Positions 28,990 through 38,518 of a stretch of 64,000 bases of DNA are shown here, piece after piece (positions within the stretch are counted from its first letter, which is position 1; each line of letters begins with the position of its first letter). The notes beneath the pieces are model-generated. The model did not search any database and had not been told where the DNA came from. It saw nothing but the letters and a program-made list of their open reading frames with translations. The stretch lies in NCBI GenBank assembly GCA_025057895.1, contig JANXEF010000002.1, positions 62,001-126,000 of the forward strand, read 5' to 3'. A program made the position numbers and the translations under genes. The DNA is from Archaeoglobaceae archaeon. GTDB taxonomy: Archaea > Halobacteriota > Archaeoglobi > Archaeoglobales > Archaeoglobaceae.

Positions 28990-29598
28990 ATGAAGTTCTT
29001 CAGAAATGAGAAAGGTTTTACAGGTCTTGAGGCTGCGATCGTGCTAATAGCATTCGTAACAGTCGCTGCAGTCTTCAGCTATATCTTACTCGGAGCGGGC
29101 TTTTTTGCAACTCAGAAGAGCCAAGAAGTTGTTCATACGGGAGTTAAGCAGGCTACGAGTAGCATGGAGCTCGTTGGCTCTGTAGTTTCAACTGGAAATA
29201 CTACGGGCAACAAGATCAGCAATGTCACTTTCACACTGCAATTAGCAGCTGGAGGACAGCCGATCGATCTGAACAAGACTTTGGTCACTGTGCTCGTTCC
29301 TGCGGATGGTGACTATAAAGAGCTATCGTACTATACTGGAAGTAGTCCTCCAAATACAGGAGATAGAGCAAAGAAATACTACGTGCGCTGGGTCTACTCT
29401 CTCCAGGGTTCATCACCGGATAACTACCTTGAGGAATTCGAAAAGGCGGAGGTGACGATCTACTTAGAGGAGGCGGGATTTAATGTGAATCCAAACGACA
29501 ACTTCGTAATCGAAGTAAAGCCACCAATTGGTGCAACTTATCCAATTGAGCTCAAAGCTCCGCCAAGTATAGACAGAGTGATGGTGCTGTTGCGTTAA
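28990..29598 (+). CDS. flaB2: Archaellin FlaB2
   Basis: The 202-residue major-type archaellin has signal FFRNEKG (cleaved after Gly9) followed by FTGLEAAIVLIAF. The outer beta domain carries sequons NTT, NVT and NKT and ends with the conserved IEVKPPIGA stretch. The ATG at 28990 follows GAGGTGAT at good distance; GTG and ATG codons just upstream are less likely. It is 50-60% similar by eye to FlaB1 at both ends and lies 10 nt after that gene's final TGA. If FlaB1 is truncated, this would be the functional filament protein. Confidence 0.95.
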   Translation: MKFFRNEKGFTGLEAAIVLIAFVTVAAVFSYILLGAGFFATQKSQEVVHTGVKQATSSMELVGSVVSTGNTTGNKISNVTFTLQLAAGGQPIDLNKTLVTVLVPADGDYKELSYYTGSSPPNTGDRAKKYYVRWVYSLQGSSPDNYLEEFEKAEVTIYLEEAGFNVNPNDNFVIEVKPPIGATYPIELKAPPSIDRVMVLLR

Positions 29599-29633
29599 AA
29601 ATCTTCAATTTTTTATTTTTTTAGGTGATCTCC

Positions 29634-30377
29634 ATGGCGGACGTTGATCAAACAGTTGTAGATCAGATTCTCGCAAAGGCTACAGAGGATACAGAGGAGG
29701 GAAGACTTGAAAAGCTAGAAAGAGAAGTAGAGACGCTCAAGGGTTCGATTAAAAGACTACTCTTGGACATCCGCGAAACAATGAACAAGCTTGAAAATCC
29801 TTTTGTGAATTTGCAAAGCCTTGCTGAAGCTAACATAGTCCCACAAAGTGCACCACAGATACAAATTGTGCCTACAAACATTCCAGAGTGCAAAACTGAA
29901 AAAGAGGAGAAAAAAGAGGAAAAACTACAGAACTTAGCTGAGGAGACTGAGAAAATAGAGGATCGTAGATCCGAAGTAGAAAAATTTGAAAAGAAAGGAG
30001 AAGAAAGAATGAAAGCTATGTTTGAGGCACCAGTAAAACCTCTAATTGAGAAGAGAGAGGCAAAAATTGAGAACTTGGGAGTTTTTGATGAAAAAAAGGA
30101 ATTGGAATTCATGACTCTCTTCAATCTGATGGAGTGGGTTCATAGCATCGTCTCAAGGCACAGCTACGAAACATTCAAGCTACTGCTCGAAGTTTTCGAA
30201 ATGACAGGATATATTAATAGTAGAATCAAGGAACTGATGATAAAGCTCGCAGATCTCGTTAAGGTAAATGGATCAAAAGAAGTGCTGATAGAGCTTTATA
30301 GATTAAACAGAGTTTTAAATCCAAACGATCATTCTCTCGACTCTGATCTGCTTGCCTTTTTGTTGGAGAAGAGGTAG
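29634..30377 (+). CDS. flaD: Archaellum accessory protein FlaD/FlaE-type
   Basis: The 247-residue protein has an N-terminal coiled coil (about 25-60), a charged middle region rich in Glu and Lys, and a C-terminal FlaC/D/E domain (about 150-247; LEFMTLFNLMEWVHSIVSRH). In Euryarchaeota such proteins form the cytoplasmic switch/collar complex that links the motor to chemotaxis. Only one FlaC/D/E protein is present in this operon. A GGTGATC site precedes the ATG. Confidence 0.88.
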   Translation: MADVDQTVVDQILAKATEDTEEGRLEKLEREVETLKGSIKRLLLDIRETMNKLENPFVNLQSLAEANIVPQSAPQIQIVPTNIPECKTEKEEKKEEKLQNLAEETEKIEDRRSEVEKFEKKGEERMKAMFEAPVKPLIEKREAKIENLGVFDEKKELEFMTLFNLMEWVHSIVSRHSYETFKLLLEVFEMTGYINSRIKELMIKLADLVKVNGSKEVLIELYRLNRVLNPNDHSLDSDLLAFLLEKR

Positions 30378-30393
30378 TTGATGAGGGAAAGTA

Positions 30394-30852
30394 ATGGCAA
30401 AGGAGGTGGTAACAACATCGATTCTCATGATAGCAGCTGTTGTAGCTGTTACTGTAGCAATCACTGTTATGATGCCAGCCATTCGAGATTTGGCCCATTC
30501 TTATACCTCTGTTTCTGGAAAACTGAGTGATAGAATTCAGACAGACGCCGAGATAATCTTCATAAGAACTTTTTCAGAAAGTAAAGGTGTTGAATTCTGG
30601 ATAAAAAACCTCGGTAAATCGTTAAACGTAGATCTAATCAGTAGGGGCGACATCTTTCTTTACTCAGAAAAATCCTACTGGCATATAACAAACTTCTCTT
30701 TCTCCATAGAGAACGGAGATGGAGATGACTATTGGGAATATGGAGAGACTGTAAAAGTATCTTTTGAGGTCGAAGAAACTCTTAGTGGACAATACACACT
30801 CACTTATGTCTTTTATAATGGTGTAAAGATCAGTGATATATTCTCGAGGTGA
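30394..30852 (+). CDS. flaG: Archaellum stator protein, FlaG-type
   Basis: The 152-residue protein has one N-terminal membrane helix (TSILMIAAVVAVTVAITVMM, residues about 8-27) and an outer beta-rich domain. In other archaea FlaG and FlaF form a pair anchored to the S-layer and act as stators. Assignment as FlaG, not FlaF, rests on the N-terminal sequence and on the gene order G-F that I recall for Archaeoglobus; it could be the reverse. It ends just before flaF. Confidence 0.75.
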   Translation: MAKEVVTTSILMIAAVVAVTVAITVMMPAIRDLAHSYTSVSGKLSDRIQTDAEIIFIRTFSESKGVEFWIKNLGKSLNVDLISRGDIFLYSEKSYWHITNFSFSIENGDGDDYWEYGETVKVSFEVEETLSGQYTLTYVFYNGVKISDIFSR

Positions 30853-30856
30853 AGAA

Positions 30857-31318
30857 ATGGGCTTCGATTCTGTTGCCGTTGCAATCATGCTCTCTGCAGT
30901 AGTTCTTGCAATAGGTTATTTACTAATCGTTGGAAACAGTATTCTTGCTGAACAGGCGATGGAGAGCTATAAAGAAATAACGCACTCAGCAGTGAAGAGA
31001 TTGCAGTCAAATGTGGAGATAATCTCAGCAAGTTATGGAAATGGAAAAATAGTTATCTTCTTCAAGAACGTTGGAGCGACGAAGTTCAAGAACTTCGAAA
31101 GTTTTGACATCATTGTCTATGGAAATTCTTTTGTTTCTGATTATCTCAGGGGAAATTTTGTTATAGTCAAGGAACTCACGAATCCTGAAATCTTTGATCC
31201 TCAAGAAACTGCGATGGTTGAGATAGATTTTCAACTACCAAGAGGTAATTACACGCTTTTGATTTGCACAACAAATGCTGTTTGTGATAGTTTTGAGTTT
31301 TATGTTGAGGGTGGTTGA
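30857..31318 (+). CDS. flaF: Archaellum stator protein, FlaF-type
   Basis: The 153-residue protein has an N-terminal helix (MGFDSVAVAIMLSAVVLAIG) and a beta-sandwich outer domain. The MGF start is typical of FlaF. It would bind S-layer protein and FlaG outside the cytoplasmic membrane. The ATG at 30857 follows GAGGTGA; a longer reading from an upstream GTG overlaps flaG and is unlikely. The stop is next to the flaH start. Confidence 0.78.
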   Translation: MGFDSVAVAIMLSAVVLAIGYLLIVGNSILAEQAMESYKEITHSAVKRLQSNVEIISASYGNGKIVIFFKNVGATKFKNFESFDIIVYGNSFVSDYLRGNFVIVKELTNPEIFDPQETAMVEIDFQLPRGNYTLLICTTNAVCDSFEFYVEGG

Positions 31319-31319
31319 A

Positions 31320-32054
31320 ATGGTAAAGAGTATTTCGGAACTTGAAGAGGAAAGGAAAAAGAATATTCTTTCAAGTGGAAATGATGAGATAGACAAAAGG
31401 CTTGGAGAAGGTATTCCACTTGGCTCTTTAACTCTAATCGAAGGAGAGAATGATACTGGTAAAAGCGTTCTATGTCAGCAATTCACATATGGTGGTTTAG
31501 TCCAAGGACACAGGATAGCTTATTATACTACTGAGAACACGATTAAGAGTTTGTTGAGTCAACTGGAGTCTTTAAGTCTAGATGTTTCCGATTTTTATGC
31601 TTGGGGATATCTTAGAATCTTTCCTGTACATCTTGAAGGTGTGGAATGGGGGCCCGAGCAGATGAAAAGCATTCTAAACCTTGTTGCAAACCACATAAAG
31701 ACTACAAAAGAGAATGTCATCATCATCGACTCTTTGACCATGTTCACTGCATACAGCACTGAGGATGATGTTCTTGAGTTTCTTACAAGGCTCAAGAATT
31801 TCTGTGACAATGGAAAAACGATTCTAATCACTCTCCACCAACATGCTTTTAAAGAAGACACACTTGTTCGAATTCGAAGTGCTTGTGATTGTCATTTGTT
31901 TCTGAGAAAAGAACAAGTTGGAGATCGATACGTGAGCGTTTTAGAGGTTTCAAAGATCAGAGGAGCGAAAAAGACTACTGGGAACATAGTTAGCTTCGAA
32001 GTTCATCCTGGGTTTGGGCTCAAGATAATACCCATATCGGAGGCTAGGGCTTAG
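31320..32054 (+). CDS. flaH: Archaellum motor regulator FlaH (RecA/KaiC-like)
   Basis: FlaH is a KaiC-type ATP-binding protein that docks to FlaI in the motor. The 244-residue product has Walker A EGENDTGKSVLC and an incomplete Walker B NVIIIDSLTMF, as usual for FlaH, which binds ATP but hydrolyses poorly. The ATG follows GGTGGTTGA, 1 nt after flaF ends; an upstream reading overlapping flaF is rejected. Confidence 0.94.
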   Translation: MVKSISELEEERKKNILSSGNDEIDKRLGEGIPLGSLTLIEGENDTGKSVLCQQFTYGGLVQGHRIAYYTTENTIKSLLSQLESLSLDVSDFYAWGYLRIFPVHLEGVEWGPEQMKSILNLVANHIKTTKENVIIIDSLTMFTAYSTEDDVLEFLTRLKNFCDNGKTILITLHQHAFKEDTLVRIRSACDCHLFLRKEQVGDRYVSVLEVSKIRGAKKTTGNIVSFEVHPGFGLKIIPISEARA

Positions 32055-32085
32055 AAAAGTTTAAGTTCTAATAACTACCATTATC

Positions 32086-33915
32086 ATGAAGATGAGCAAA
32101 GTAGATAAAATGAAACCCAAGGGAATAAATCAAGTTGTTGCTAACTTTCCATTCACACCTAAGGATAGCGAAGAGCATGAACACACAAATCTCATCAATT
32201 GTGGTATCTATAGACTTCTACCAGAAGAAATGAAAAAAGAGGTCGAAAAAAATCTCCATTTGCTCGAGTATATTCACATTCTTCCAATAGACAGGATCGG
32301 TATTCCAAAGCTCGTTCAAAAGCTTGATAGAAAGAAGCATGGCGAGCTTGAAAATCCAAATTTGATTTATCCAGCCGATGAGCAGATTTATATTCACATA
32401 TATCCGGATAAGAACGATGTTCGAAACTTCTACATACCTATAGAGCCAATCCTACTTACTGGAGTAGATGATTTACTCAGAGAGGTCGAAATTAGGCTTG
32501 TGGATCACATCACAGGGATAGATTTTGATCCTACTGATGCTGAAGAGAAGAAGAAGATTCTGAAAGAAGCTTTACAAAAGATCTGTGAAATAAGGGATAG
32601 TTTTGTAGAAAATGTAAGAGCAGAAGCTAAACTTATTCCGAAATTAAAACTAAACTTCAAAGGAAATAGCATTGGAAAGTTGAAAGTTACAGAGCAGCAA
32701 TACAAAGCCCTTGAATATGCGCTGATTAGAGACAAAGTTGGTTTAGGAGTTCTTGAGCCATATATAAGAGATAAATATATCGAAGACGTTTCTTGCAGCG
32801 GTCTTGGACCGATATTCATAGAGCACAAAATTTTCAAAGGTCTTAAGAGTGTAATAGAGTTTAAAGATGAAGATGCTCTTAACAAATTCGTTCTTCGCCT
32901 TGCAGAAAGAGTTGGGAAGCCTGTTACTTACAAAGATCCGATAGTCGATGCAACACTACCAGATGGGAGCAGAATTAACATAGTTTATGGAAAGGACATA
33001 AGTAAGAACGGTAGCAATTTCACGATTAGAAAGTTCAACGAAGTTCCATTCAGTGTACTTCAGCTGGTCGAATTTGGAAGTTTGGATTACATGATAGCTG
33101 GATATCTATGGCTTCTGATCAGTGAAGGTATGAGCGGTTTTATCTGTGGTGAGACTGCAAGCGGTAAAACTACGCTTCTAAATGCGATTACAGCTTTTAT
33201 CCGCCCAGAGGCGAAGATAGTTTCAATTGAAGACACACCAGAGCTTCAAGTTCCACACAAAAATTGGACGAGGGAGGTTACTAGAGGGACTACGAGGGGA
33301 GGTAAGATAGGTGAGGGTACTGGGAGTGATGTGACCATGTTTGATTTGCTAAAAGCAGCGTTGAGACAAAGGCCAAATTATATCCTAGTTGGAGAAATAA
33401 GAGGAGTTGAAGGAAACATAGCCTTTCAAGCTATGCAGACTGGGCATCCAGTCATGTCCACTTTTCACGCAGCCACAGTTGAAAAACTGATTCAAAGACT
33501 CACAACAGAACCAATAAGTGTTCCAAAAACTTTCATAGACAACCTGAACTTTGTTGTTATCCAGAGTGCAGTCCGTCGCCCTGATGGGAAATTGGTGAGG
33601 AGAGTTTTGAGTGTTTCGGAGATAGTTGGCTACAACCCACAGAAAGGTGGAGTAAGCTTCATAGAGGTCTTTCAGTGGGATCCTGTAAGTGATAGGCACA
33701 TCTTCACAGGTTTTGGAAGTTCTTACGTTTTAGAACTGAAAATAGCTACGAGACTTGGTATTCCACCTAGTAAGAAAAAGCTCATCTATGAGGAAGTTGA
33801 AAAGAGAGCTAAAATCCTCAAAAAATTGCATGAACAGGGAATTGTTGACTTTTATGAGTTCTTTAGAGCTATTTCAAAGATAACAAAAAGCGGTATGCTC
33901 TCGATAAAGGTTTAA
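32086..33915 (+). CDS. flaI: Archaellum assembly and rotation ATPase FlaI
   Basis: This 609-residue type II/IV secretion ATPase powers assembly and rotation of the archaellum. Walker A is GETASGKTTLLN, the Asp box is SIEDTPELQVP, Walker B is YILVGEIRG and the His box is MSTFHAATVEKLIQRL. The N-terminal 200 residues are the FlaI-specific domain. Two nearby starts exist (MKM and MSK). It lies 31 nt after flaH and 1 nt before flaJ. Confidence 0.96.
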   Translation: MKMSKVDKMKPKGINQVVANFPFTPKDSEEHEHTNLINCGIYRLLPEEMKKEVEKNLHLLEYIHILPIDRIGIPKLVQKLDRKKHGELENPNLIYPADEQIYIHIYPDKNDVRNFYIPIEPILLTGVDDLLREVEIRLVDHITGIDFDPTDAEEKKKILKEALQKICEIRDSFVENVRAEAKLIPKLKLNFKGNSIGKLKVTEQQYKALEYALIRDKVGLGVLEPYIRDKYIEDVSCSGLGPIFIEHKIFKGLKSVIEFKDEDALNKFVLRLAERVGKPVTYKDPIVDATLPDGSRINIVYGKDISKNGSNFTIRKFNEVPFSVLQLVEFGSLDYMIAGYLWLLISEGMSGFICGETASGKTTLLNAITAFIRPEAKIVSIEDTPELQVPHKNWTREVTRGTTRGGKIGEGTGSDVTMFDLLKAALRQRPNYILVGEIRGVEGNIAFQAMQTGHPVMSTFHAATVEKLIQRLTTEPISVPKTFIDNLNFVVIQSAVRRPDGKLVRRVLSVSEIVGYNPQKGGVSFIEVFQWDPVSDRHIFTGFGSSYVLELKIATRLGIPPSKKKLIYEEVEKRAKILKKLHEQGIVDFYEFFRAISKITKSGMLSIKV

Positions 33916-33916
33916 T

Positions 33917-35503
33917 ATGTTTGAGACATCAAAGTTACCAGTTTTCAAATTAAAACTACCCTTCTCCGATAGGTTGAAGAGATTGAAAGAGGATTTTCTT
34001 TCTGATAATGATCTTCTTTTCCTTCTGACTTACATGGCTTCTCTTTCGACAGCACATTTGAGTAGGGATAAAATATTCGCGATGGCTTCGGAAACAAAGT
34101 ATTCTCCAGGCAAGTATTTCGCAATGGTAAGGGATCTAACCCAGAAATGGCACTATGATTACGCAACAGCCTGTGAACTTGTTGCAGAAAGGATAAAAGC
34201 TGAAAGAGTAAAAAAGCTATTCAATAGATTAGCTAACGCAATCTCGGCTGGAGAACCAGATAGAGAGTTTCTAGAACGGGAATGGAAAGCTTTTAAGACT
34301 ATAAGGAAAGATGAATACGATAGAAGCCTTGAAAGTCTGAGAAAGTGGAGCGATGCTTATACTTCACTTTTGGTTTCGGCCTCTCTAATATCTGTTGTTA
34401 TTTTACTCTCCGCTGTCATATATAGTGTTAGTAATCCAGCTTCAACGCTCATATTCTCAGCATTCGGAAATTTTTTAATTTGCCTTTTTGGTGTTTTCAT
34501 GCTCTTCAAAGCTGTACCAAAAGATAGAAAGATTCATGATTTCAGGATAAAATCAAAGGAGCAAGATTTCGCTCTTAAACTTTTCCCTCTGATCCTTCTT
34601 GGAATAATCTTGTTCATAATCTTTGGTCTAATTCCTGTGCTATTTGGCAATTACGAATTTGGCGGATATGGTTTTTTAGCCATAGGACTTTCCGTATTAC
34701 CAATAGGGTTCTTAGCTAAGAGAGATGATAAAAAGGTAAGCAAAAGAGATGAAGCTTTCACGAGCTTCATAAGAAGTCTTGGAGCAATAAAGGGTGGGGC
34801 AGGTGTTTCAATTGCTGAAGCGATAAGGAGAATAGATCAGAAAAACCTTGGAGAGCTTAGGGATCTTGCATTAGAGCTACAAAAAAGACTATCCCTTGGG
34901 CTCGAAGCTAGGATTTGTTGGGAGAAATTCATTGGAGAAAGTGGTAGCTACCTTGTCGAGAAGTTAACTCCAATCTTCATAGACTCTATAGAACTTGGAG
35001 GGGATGCAAATGCTGTTGGAGAAATAGTTAGTTCATCGAATCTAGAAATGGTCCTTCTAAGGCTGAAGAGAGATCTAATAGCTTCAGGTTTTGTAAATCT
35101 CATCATACCCTTGCACATTGCGATGGTTTCACTAATGCTCTTCATAGATCAGATACTCACAATCTTTACGGAATACTTGTCACTTCTATTTGCATCTCAG
35201 GTTGGTAGCGGAGACGTTTTCAGAAATATCCCATTACAAGGAGTAAATCTTGGAATTTTCTCTGGAATCCCAACAGAACTTCTCGCGCAATATACATTTT
35301 TCATAGTTCTTTCGATAACCGTTGCAAATGTTCTGGCTTCCAATGTAGTCAAAGGAGGTGGAAGGATTCTTTACATGTACTACGCATCGATTCTGTTCAC
35401 TTTGTCTGGTATTTTGATGCTTTTAATACCTCCCATAGTCAAATTGGCTTTTTCTTTACCTAGTTTTGTTGAAGTAATTGTGGGGGTGGTTGAAAATGTT
35501 TGA
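33917..35503 (+). CDS. flaJ: Archaellum membrane platform protein FlaJ
   Basis: This 528-residue polytopic membrane protein of the GspF/TadC superfamily anchors FlaI. Two cytoplasmic T2SF domains (about 30-135 and 275-385) alternate with clusters of membrane helices, e.g. LLVSASLISVVILLSAVIYS and FPLILLGIILFIIFGLIPVL, with further helices at the C-terminus. The 3' end overlaps the next gene by 8 nt, which ties that gene to the operon. Confidence 0.94.
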   Translation: MFETSKLPVFKLKLPFSDRLKRLKEDFLSDNDLLFLLTYMASLSTAHLSRDKIFAMASETKYSPGKYFAMVRDLTQKWHYDYATACELVAERIKAERVKKLFNRLANAISAGEPDREFLEREWKAFKTIRKDEYDRSLESLRKWSDAYTSLLVSASLISVVILLSAVIYSVSNPASTLIFSAFGNFLICLFGVFMLFKAVPKDRKIHDFRIKSKEQDFALKLFPLILLGIILFIIFGLIPVLFGNYEFGGYGFLAIGLSVLPIGFLAKRDDKKVSKRDEAFTSFIRSLGAIKGGAGVSIAEAIRRIDQKNLGELRDLALELQKRLSLGLEARICWEKFIGESGSYLVEKLTPIFIDSIELGGDANAVGEIVSSSNLEMVLLRLKRDLIASGFVNLIIPLHIAMVSLMLFIDQILTIFTEYLSLLFASQVGSGDVFRNIPLQGVNLGIFSGIPTELLAQYTFFIVLSITVANVLASNVVKGGGRILYMYYASILFTLSGILMLLIPPIVKLAFSLPSFVEVIVGVVENV

Positions 35504-36098
35504 AATTCCGCCTGAATTGATATTAGGGGTAGCCTTTCTTGGATTTGTTCTTTTTTTGAGCTATATGCCGAGAAAAAAGATAGGAACCCCATTTAAAATC
35601 CCAAGTTTTAATTTTTCAAGGAAAAATATGGAAAAAAAGATAAAAGAAATAGACAAGAAACTCGAAGAAGTCGTTTCTGCGGATATTAGCTCAAAGGAGA
35701 AGATTGTGAAACTCGAAGAAGCTACTGAAGAGATTGCAAAGAAGTTTGAAGTGAAAGGTGATTTGCTTTCGGAAATGCAAATTTCCAATAATTTGAAAGA
35801 AGAAAAAGAAAGCAATTCATTGCCAGAGATATCTTTACCAAGTGCAGATCTTGGAGAACTTGAAAAGATGAAAGTGGAAAGTGAAGTTAAACTTGAAGAG
35901 AATAAGGAAGCGGAAACAGAAAAAGTTGAATTTGACGAATCTGATGAATTGCTTGAAGATCTCGCAAAAGAAGTGGAGAAAAGAGATGAAGAGCATTTTG
36001 ATTTGCTTAGAGAGCTTGGAGGACAAAAGTTCAGCGTTCAAGAACTGGAAAAAGAGCTTGGAGAAGTTCTTGAAAGAGTTAAAAGGTTGAAAGCATGA
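35496..36098 (+). CDS. Membrane-anchored coiled-coil protein of the archaellum operon
   Basis: I do not recognise this 200-residue protein. It has one N-terminal membrane helix (PPELILGVAFLGFVLFLSY, residues 4-22), a short basic stretch, then a Glu/Lys-rich coiled coil (about 40-95) and a second acidic helical region to the end. Topology suggests the coiled coil faces the cytoplasm. The ATG follows GGTGGTTGA and lies inside the last codons of flaJ, and its stop overlaps the next gene as ATGA, so it is translated with the motor genes. A structural or signalling role at the motor base is an inference. Confidence 0.75.
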   Translation: MFEIPPELILGVAFLGFVLFLSYMPRKKIGTPFKIPSFNFSRKNMEKKIKEIDKKLEEVVSADISSKEKIVKLEEATEEIAKKFEVKGDLLSEMQISNNLKEEKESNSLPEISLPSADLGELEKMKVESEVKLEENKEAETEKVEFDESDELLEDLAKEVEKRDEEHFDLLRELGGQKFSVQELEKELGEVLERVKRLKA

Positions 36099-36700
36099 AC
36101 TCACTGCTGATGGTCGCCTTCTCGATAGTAAGCTATGTTTGGCTTTTTGATTCAAAAGAAAGAATTTTTAAATTTTTATGCGATGAATTAATACAACTAG
36201 ATCTTTGTAGAGCAGTCTTTGTTATCGATGAGATAGAGTATTACAGAATAAAAGAGGGAGAAAAAGTTCTTGATTATGAATTTCTCAATTATCAACCAAA
36301 GAATTTTTACTTTATCGAGAAGGATAAAGTGATATCAGCACCAATTTCTCCCCAATCTGTAATTTTTATTTTTCTGAAAGATTACGATGAAGAAGTTCTT
36401 CAGGTATTCCAAGATCTCCTACAGGTTGTTAGATTGGCTTGTGAAAACATAGAATTCAGAAAAAAGAAGGAGAAAATAATTGAGGTTCTGAAGGAGAGCC
36501 TTGAACACTTCCAATTTCTTGCAGATAAACTAAGAAATCCCCTCTCAATCATCTTTGGGGCTTTAGAGATAAAAGACGAGGTTGGGATTGAAAAAGCTTG
36601 TATTTTCGTAAAGGAAGGAGCAGAAAGGATAAGAAATATCCTCGATGAGCTTTCAGATCATGAGGGAAGGATTAAAAACATTTCAAAAACTATTTTTTGA
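36095..36700 (+). CDS. Histidine-kinase-like dimerisation protein lacking the phospho-acceptor His
   Basis: This 201-residue protein ends with a helical hairpin like the HisKA dimerisation domain of archaeal sensor kinases: FLADKLRNPLSIIFGALE at about 141-158, then EGAERIRNILDELSDHEG. In active kinases the motif is HxLRNP; here the His position is Asp144. No ATP-binding domain follows. Residues 1-120 form an alpha/beta region that could be a divergent sensor domain. It starts in the ATGA that ends the preceding gene and is the last gene of the archaellum operon. It may act as a decoy or scaffold for a two-component or chemotaxis input; this is inference. Confidence 0.7.
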   Translation: MNSLLMVAFSIVSYVWLFDSKERIFKFLCDELIQLDLCRAVFVIDEIEYYRIKEGEKVLDYEFLNYQPKNFYFIEKDKVISAPISPQSVIFIFLKDYDEEVLQVFQDLLQVVRLACENIEFRKKKEKIIEVLKESLEHFQFLADKLRNPLSIIFGALEIKDEVGIEKACIFVKEGAERIRNILDELSDHEGRIKNISKTIF

Positions 36701-36848
36701 TCAACAGAGTGCAGAAGGATGCCGTTAGAAGTGCAGAGTAGAAGAGTAATACGTAGTCTGTGATCTCAAATAAGGAAAGAAAACGATGCATGATCATAAC
36801 CGCAGAAAAAACCGCTATTGCTATTAGTCCAAACTTCTCTCTTTCCAT
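36690..36848 (-). CDS. Small two-helix membrane protein
   Basis: A 52-residue open frame encodes two hydrophobic segments (FGLIAIAVFSAVMIM and VLLFYSALLTASFCTLLI) with a charged N-terminus (MEREK) and a Lys-Lys end. The upstream frame extends to a TTG at 36890. No ribosome site is obvious. It is convergent with the archaellum operon, overlapping its end by 11 nt. Composition suggests a real small membrane protein, but no family is recognised. Confidence 0.45.
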   Translation of the reverse strand: MEREKFGLIAIAVFSAVMIMHRFLSLFEITDYVLLFYSALLTASFCTLLIKK

Positions 36849-36980
36849 ATTTCTAGTTTTTCTTTTTAGGATAAAAAGAATTCTATTCAAATAGAAATTT
36901 CAGAAATGAAAGTTCAATTTTAAAAAATATAAATTATTATGAATTAATTAGGTATATAAAGAATTGCGGGAGTTTGAAAC

Positions 36981-38518
36981 ATGAAGTGTAATTTATTTAC
37001 AGTAATCTTAAATTGAAATTGAGGAAATAACAGCTTTTAAATCTTCAAAAGATTTTGAAGAATACTTGATCAAATCTGGAAATTATTATTTTCCGTTTGG
37101 AAGGATTTAATATTCAAGAATCATTTCTAGCTACATCACTTGCTTCATTTCCAACTAGCTTAGAAATTGATAGATTCTCAGGAACCAATGTACAGGTTTT
37201 TGGAATAGATGAGCCAGATATTGTGAAAAATAATGGAAAAATGATCTTCATCTCGAAAAGTGAAGTTTCTGACTTTTTATTTATGAAAAAATTTATTGGT
37301 TGGACAGGCTAAAGAGAAAACGATTGCTATAAAAGCTTTTACAACAGAACAAATGGAAAAAGTAAAAGAACTCTACTTCAGTGGTAGCCTTCTTATCTAC
37401 TCCAATCTTTTCTTAATTCTAAAAGAAAATAGTATCGTGGCATAAGATACCGAAAATTATAGAATCGATTTGAACGCAAAGATTGTTACTGCTAGACTAT
37501 GATGGTAAAATTTACTTGATAACATCTCAGTATTTGTAGATTTGTCCGATTACTCCGTTGTAGTCGATTTTGTAGTTGAATGCAGTAGAATCTACCACCT
37601 AGTCAAACCAATTCCATTAGAAACGATTTACACGATTTTTAAAATCGATGCTAACAGTTGAAAAGTTGAAAAAGCAATAGCCTTCACTGGAACTTATAGC
37701 TCTGTGGTTTATATGTCAAGAAATGCCATCTAAGTTGCTCATTATTCGCCTATGAGTTATGCAGAACAGATTTTGAAGTTTAAAGATGAAAAAAAGGATT
37801 TATTTCTAGATTGGTTTGTGGAAAAGATTGAAAAGCTTCATAAGTATGAAATAAGTGCTCAAGCTAAGCAAGTTGAGATATGGGAAATTTTAGGAATTTT
37901 AAGGATTACAATGAAACCAGATGAATGCAAATGATTTATACATCCTTGATCCAAATTTGAAAATTTTTGGATCTCTTGGGGGTTTTGGAGATATGGAAAG
38001 GATTTTTGGAGTGAGATCCATCGGCGATAGTTGCTACGTTGTTACCTTTCGATCCATTCTTCATCATCGACTTAAAAGATCCATAAAAAACTGTGATCGT
38101 TGGAGAACTGAAAATTCCTGGATATTCTTCTTATCTCCACCCTCTCAACGAAGATCTAATCTTGGGTATAGGAATGGAAGATTGGAACGTTAAGATATCG
38201 CTTTTCAATGTGAGTGATCCCTAGGAGAGCAGTAGAAGTTGATAAGTATATTTTAGAAGAGAACTGGAGTGAAGTAATAAGCAATCATAGGGCTTTTTTG
38301 AGCGATGAAAAAAATAGAATTTTTTCTTGCCAGCCAGTAAAGGATACGTTTTTACCTATAGGGAAGGTTTAAAGTTGATCAAAGTTACAGAAGCTGGTTT
38401 TAGAACAATCTTTATAAACAACTATTTATAAATGTTGGGAAACAAGATCGTGGTATTCCATTAAGATACTTGGGAGAAAGTTGCAGAACTTGAGCTAATG
38501 AATTCTCATACTCTTTGA
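36981..38518 (+). pseudogene. Decayed gene for a secreted C-terminal beta-propeller protein
   Basis: Pieces of one protein family can be read in order across several frames. They are ITAFKSSKDFEEYLIKSGNY, then FSGTNVQVFGIDEPDIVKNN, AIKAFTTEQMEKVKELYFSG and SSVVYMSRNAI, and later WNVKISLFNVSDP, FLPASKGYVFTYREGLKLIK and DTWEKVAELEL. This is the archaeal secreted beta-propeller family typified by the TNVQVEGVDEPDIVKTDG motif. At least ten stops or frameshifts interrupt it, so it is not functional. The start is placed at an ATG followed by a short hydrophobic stretch. Its 3' end overlaps tatC by 13 nt. Confidence 0.85.
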
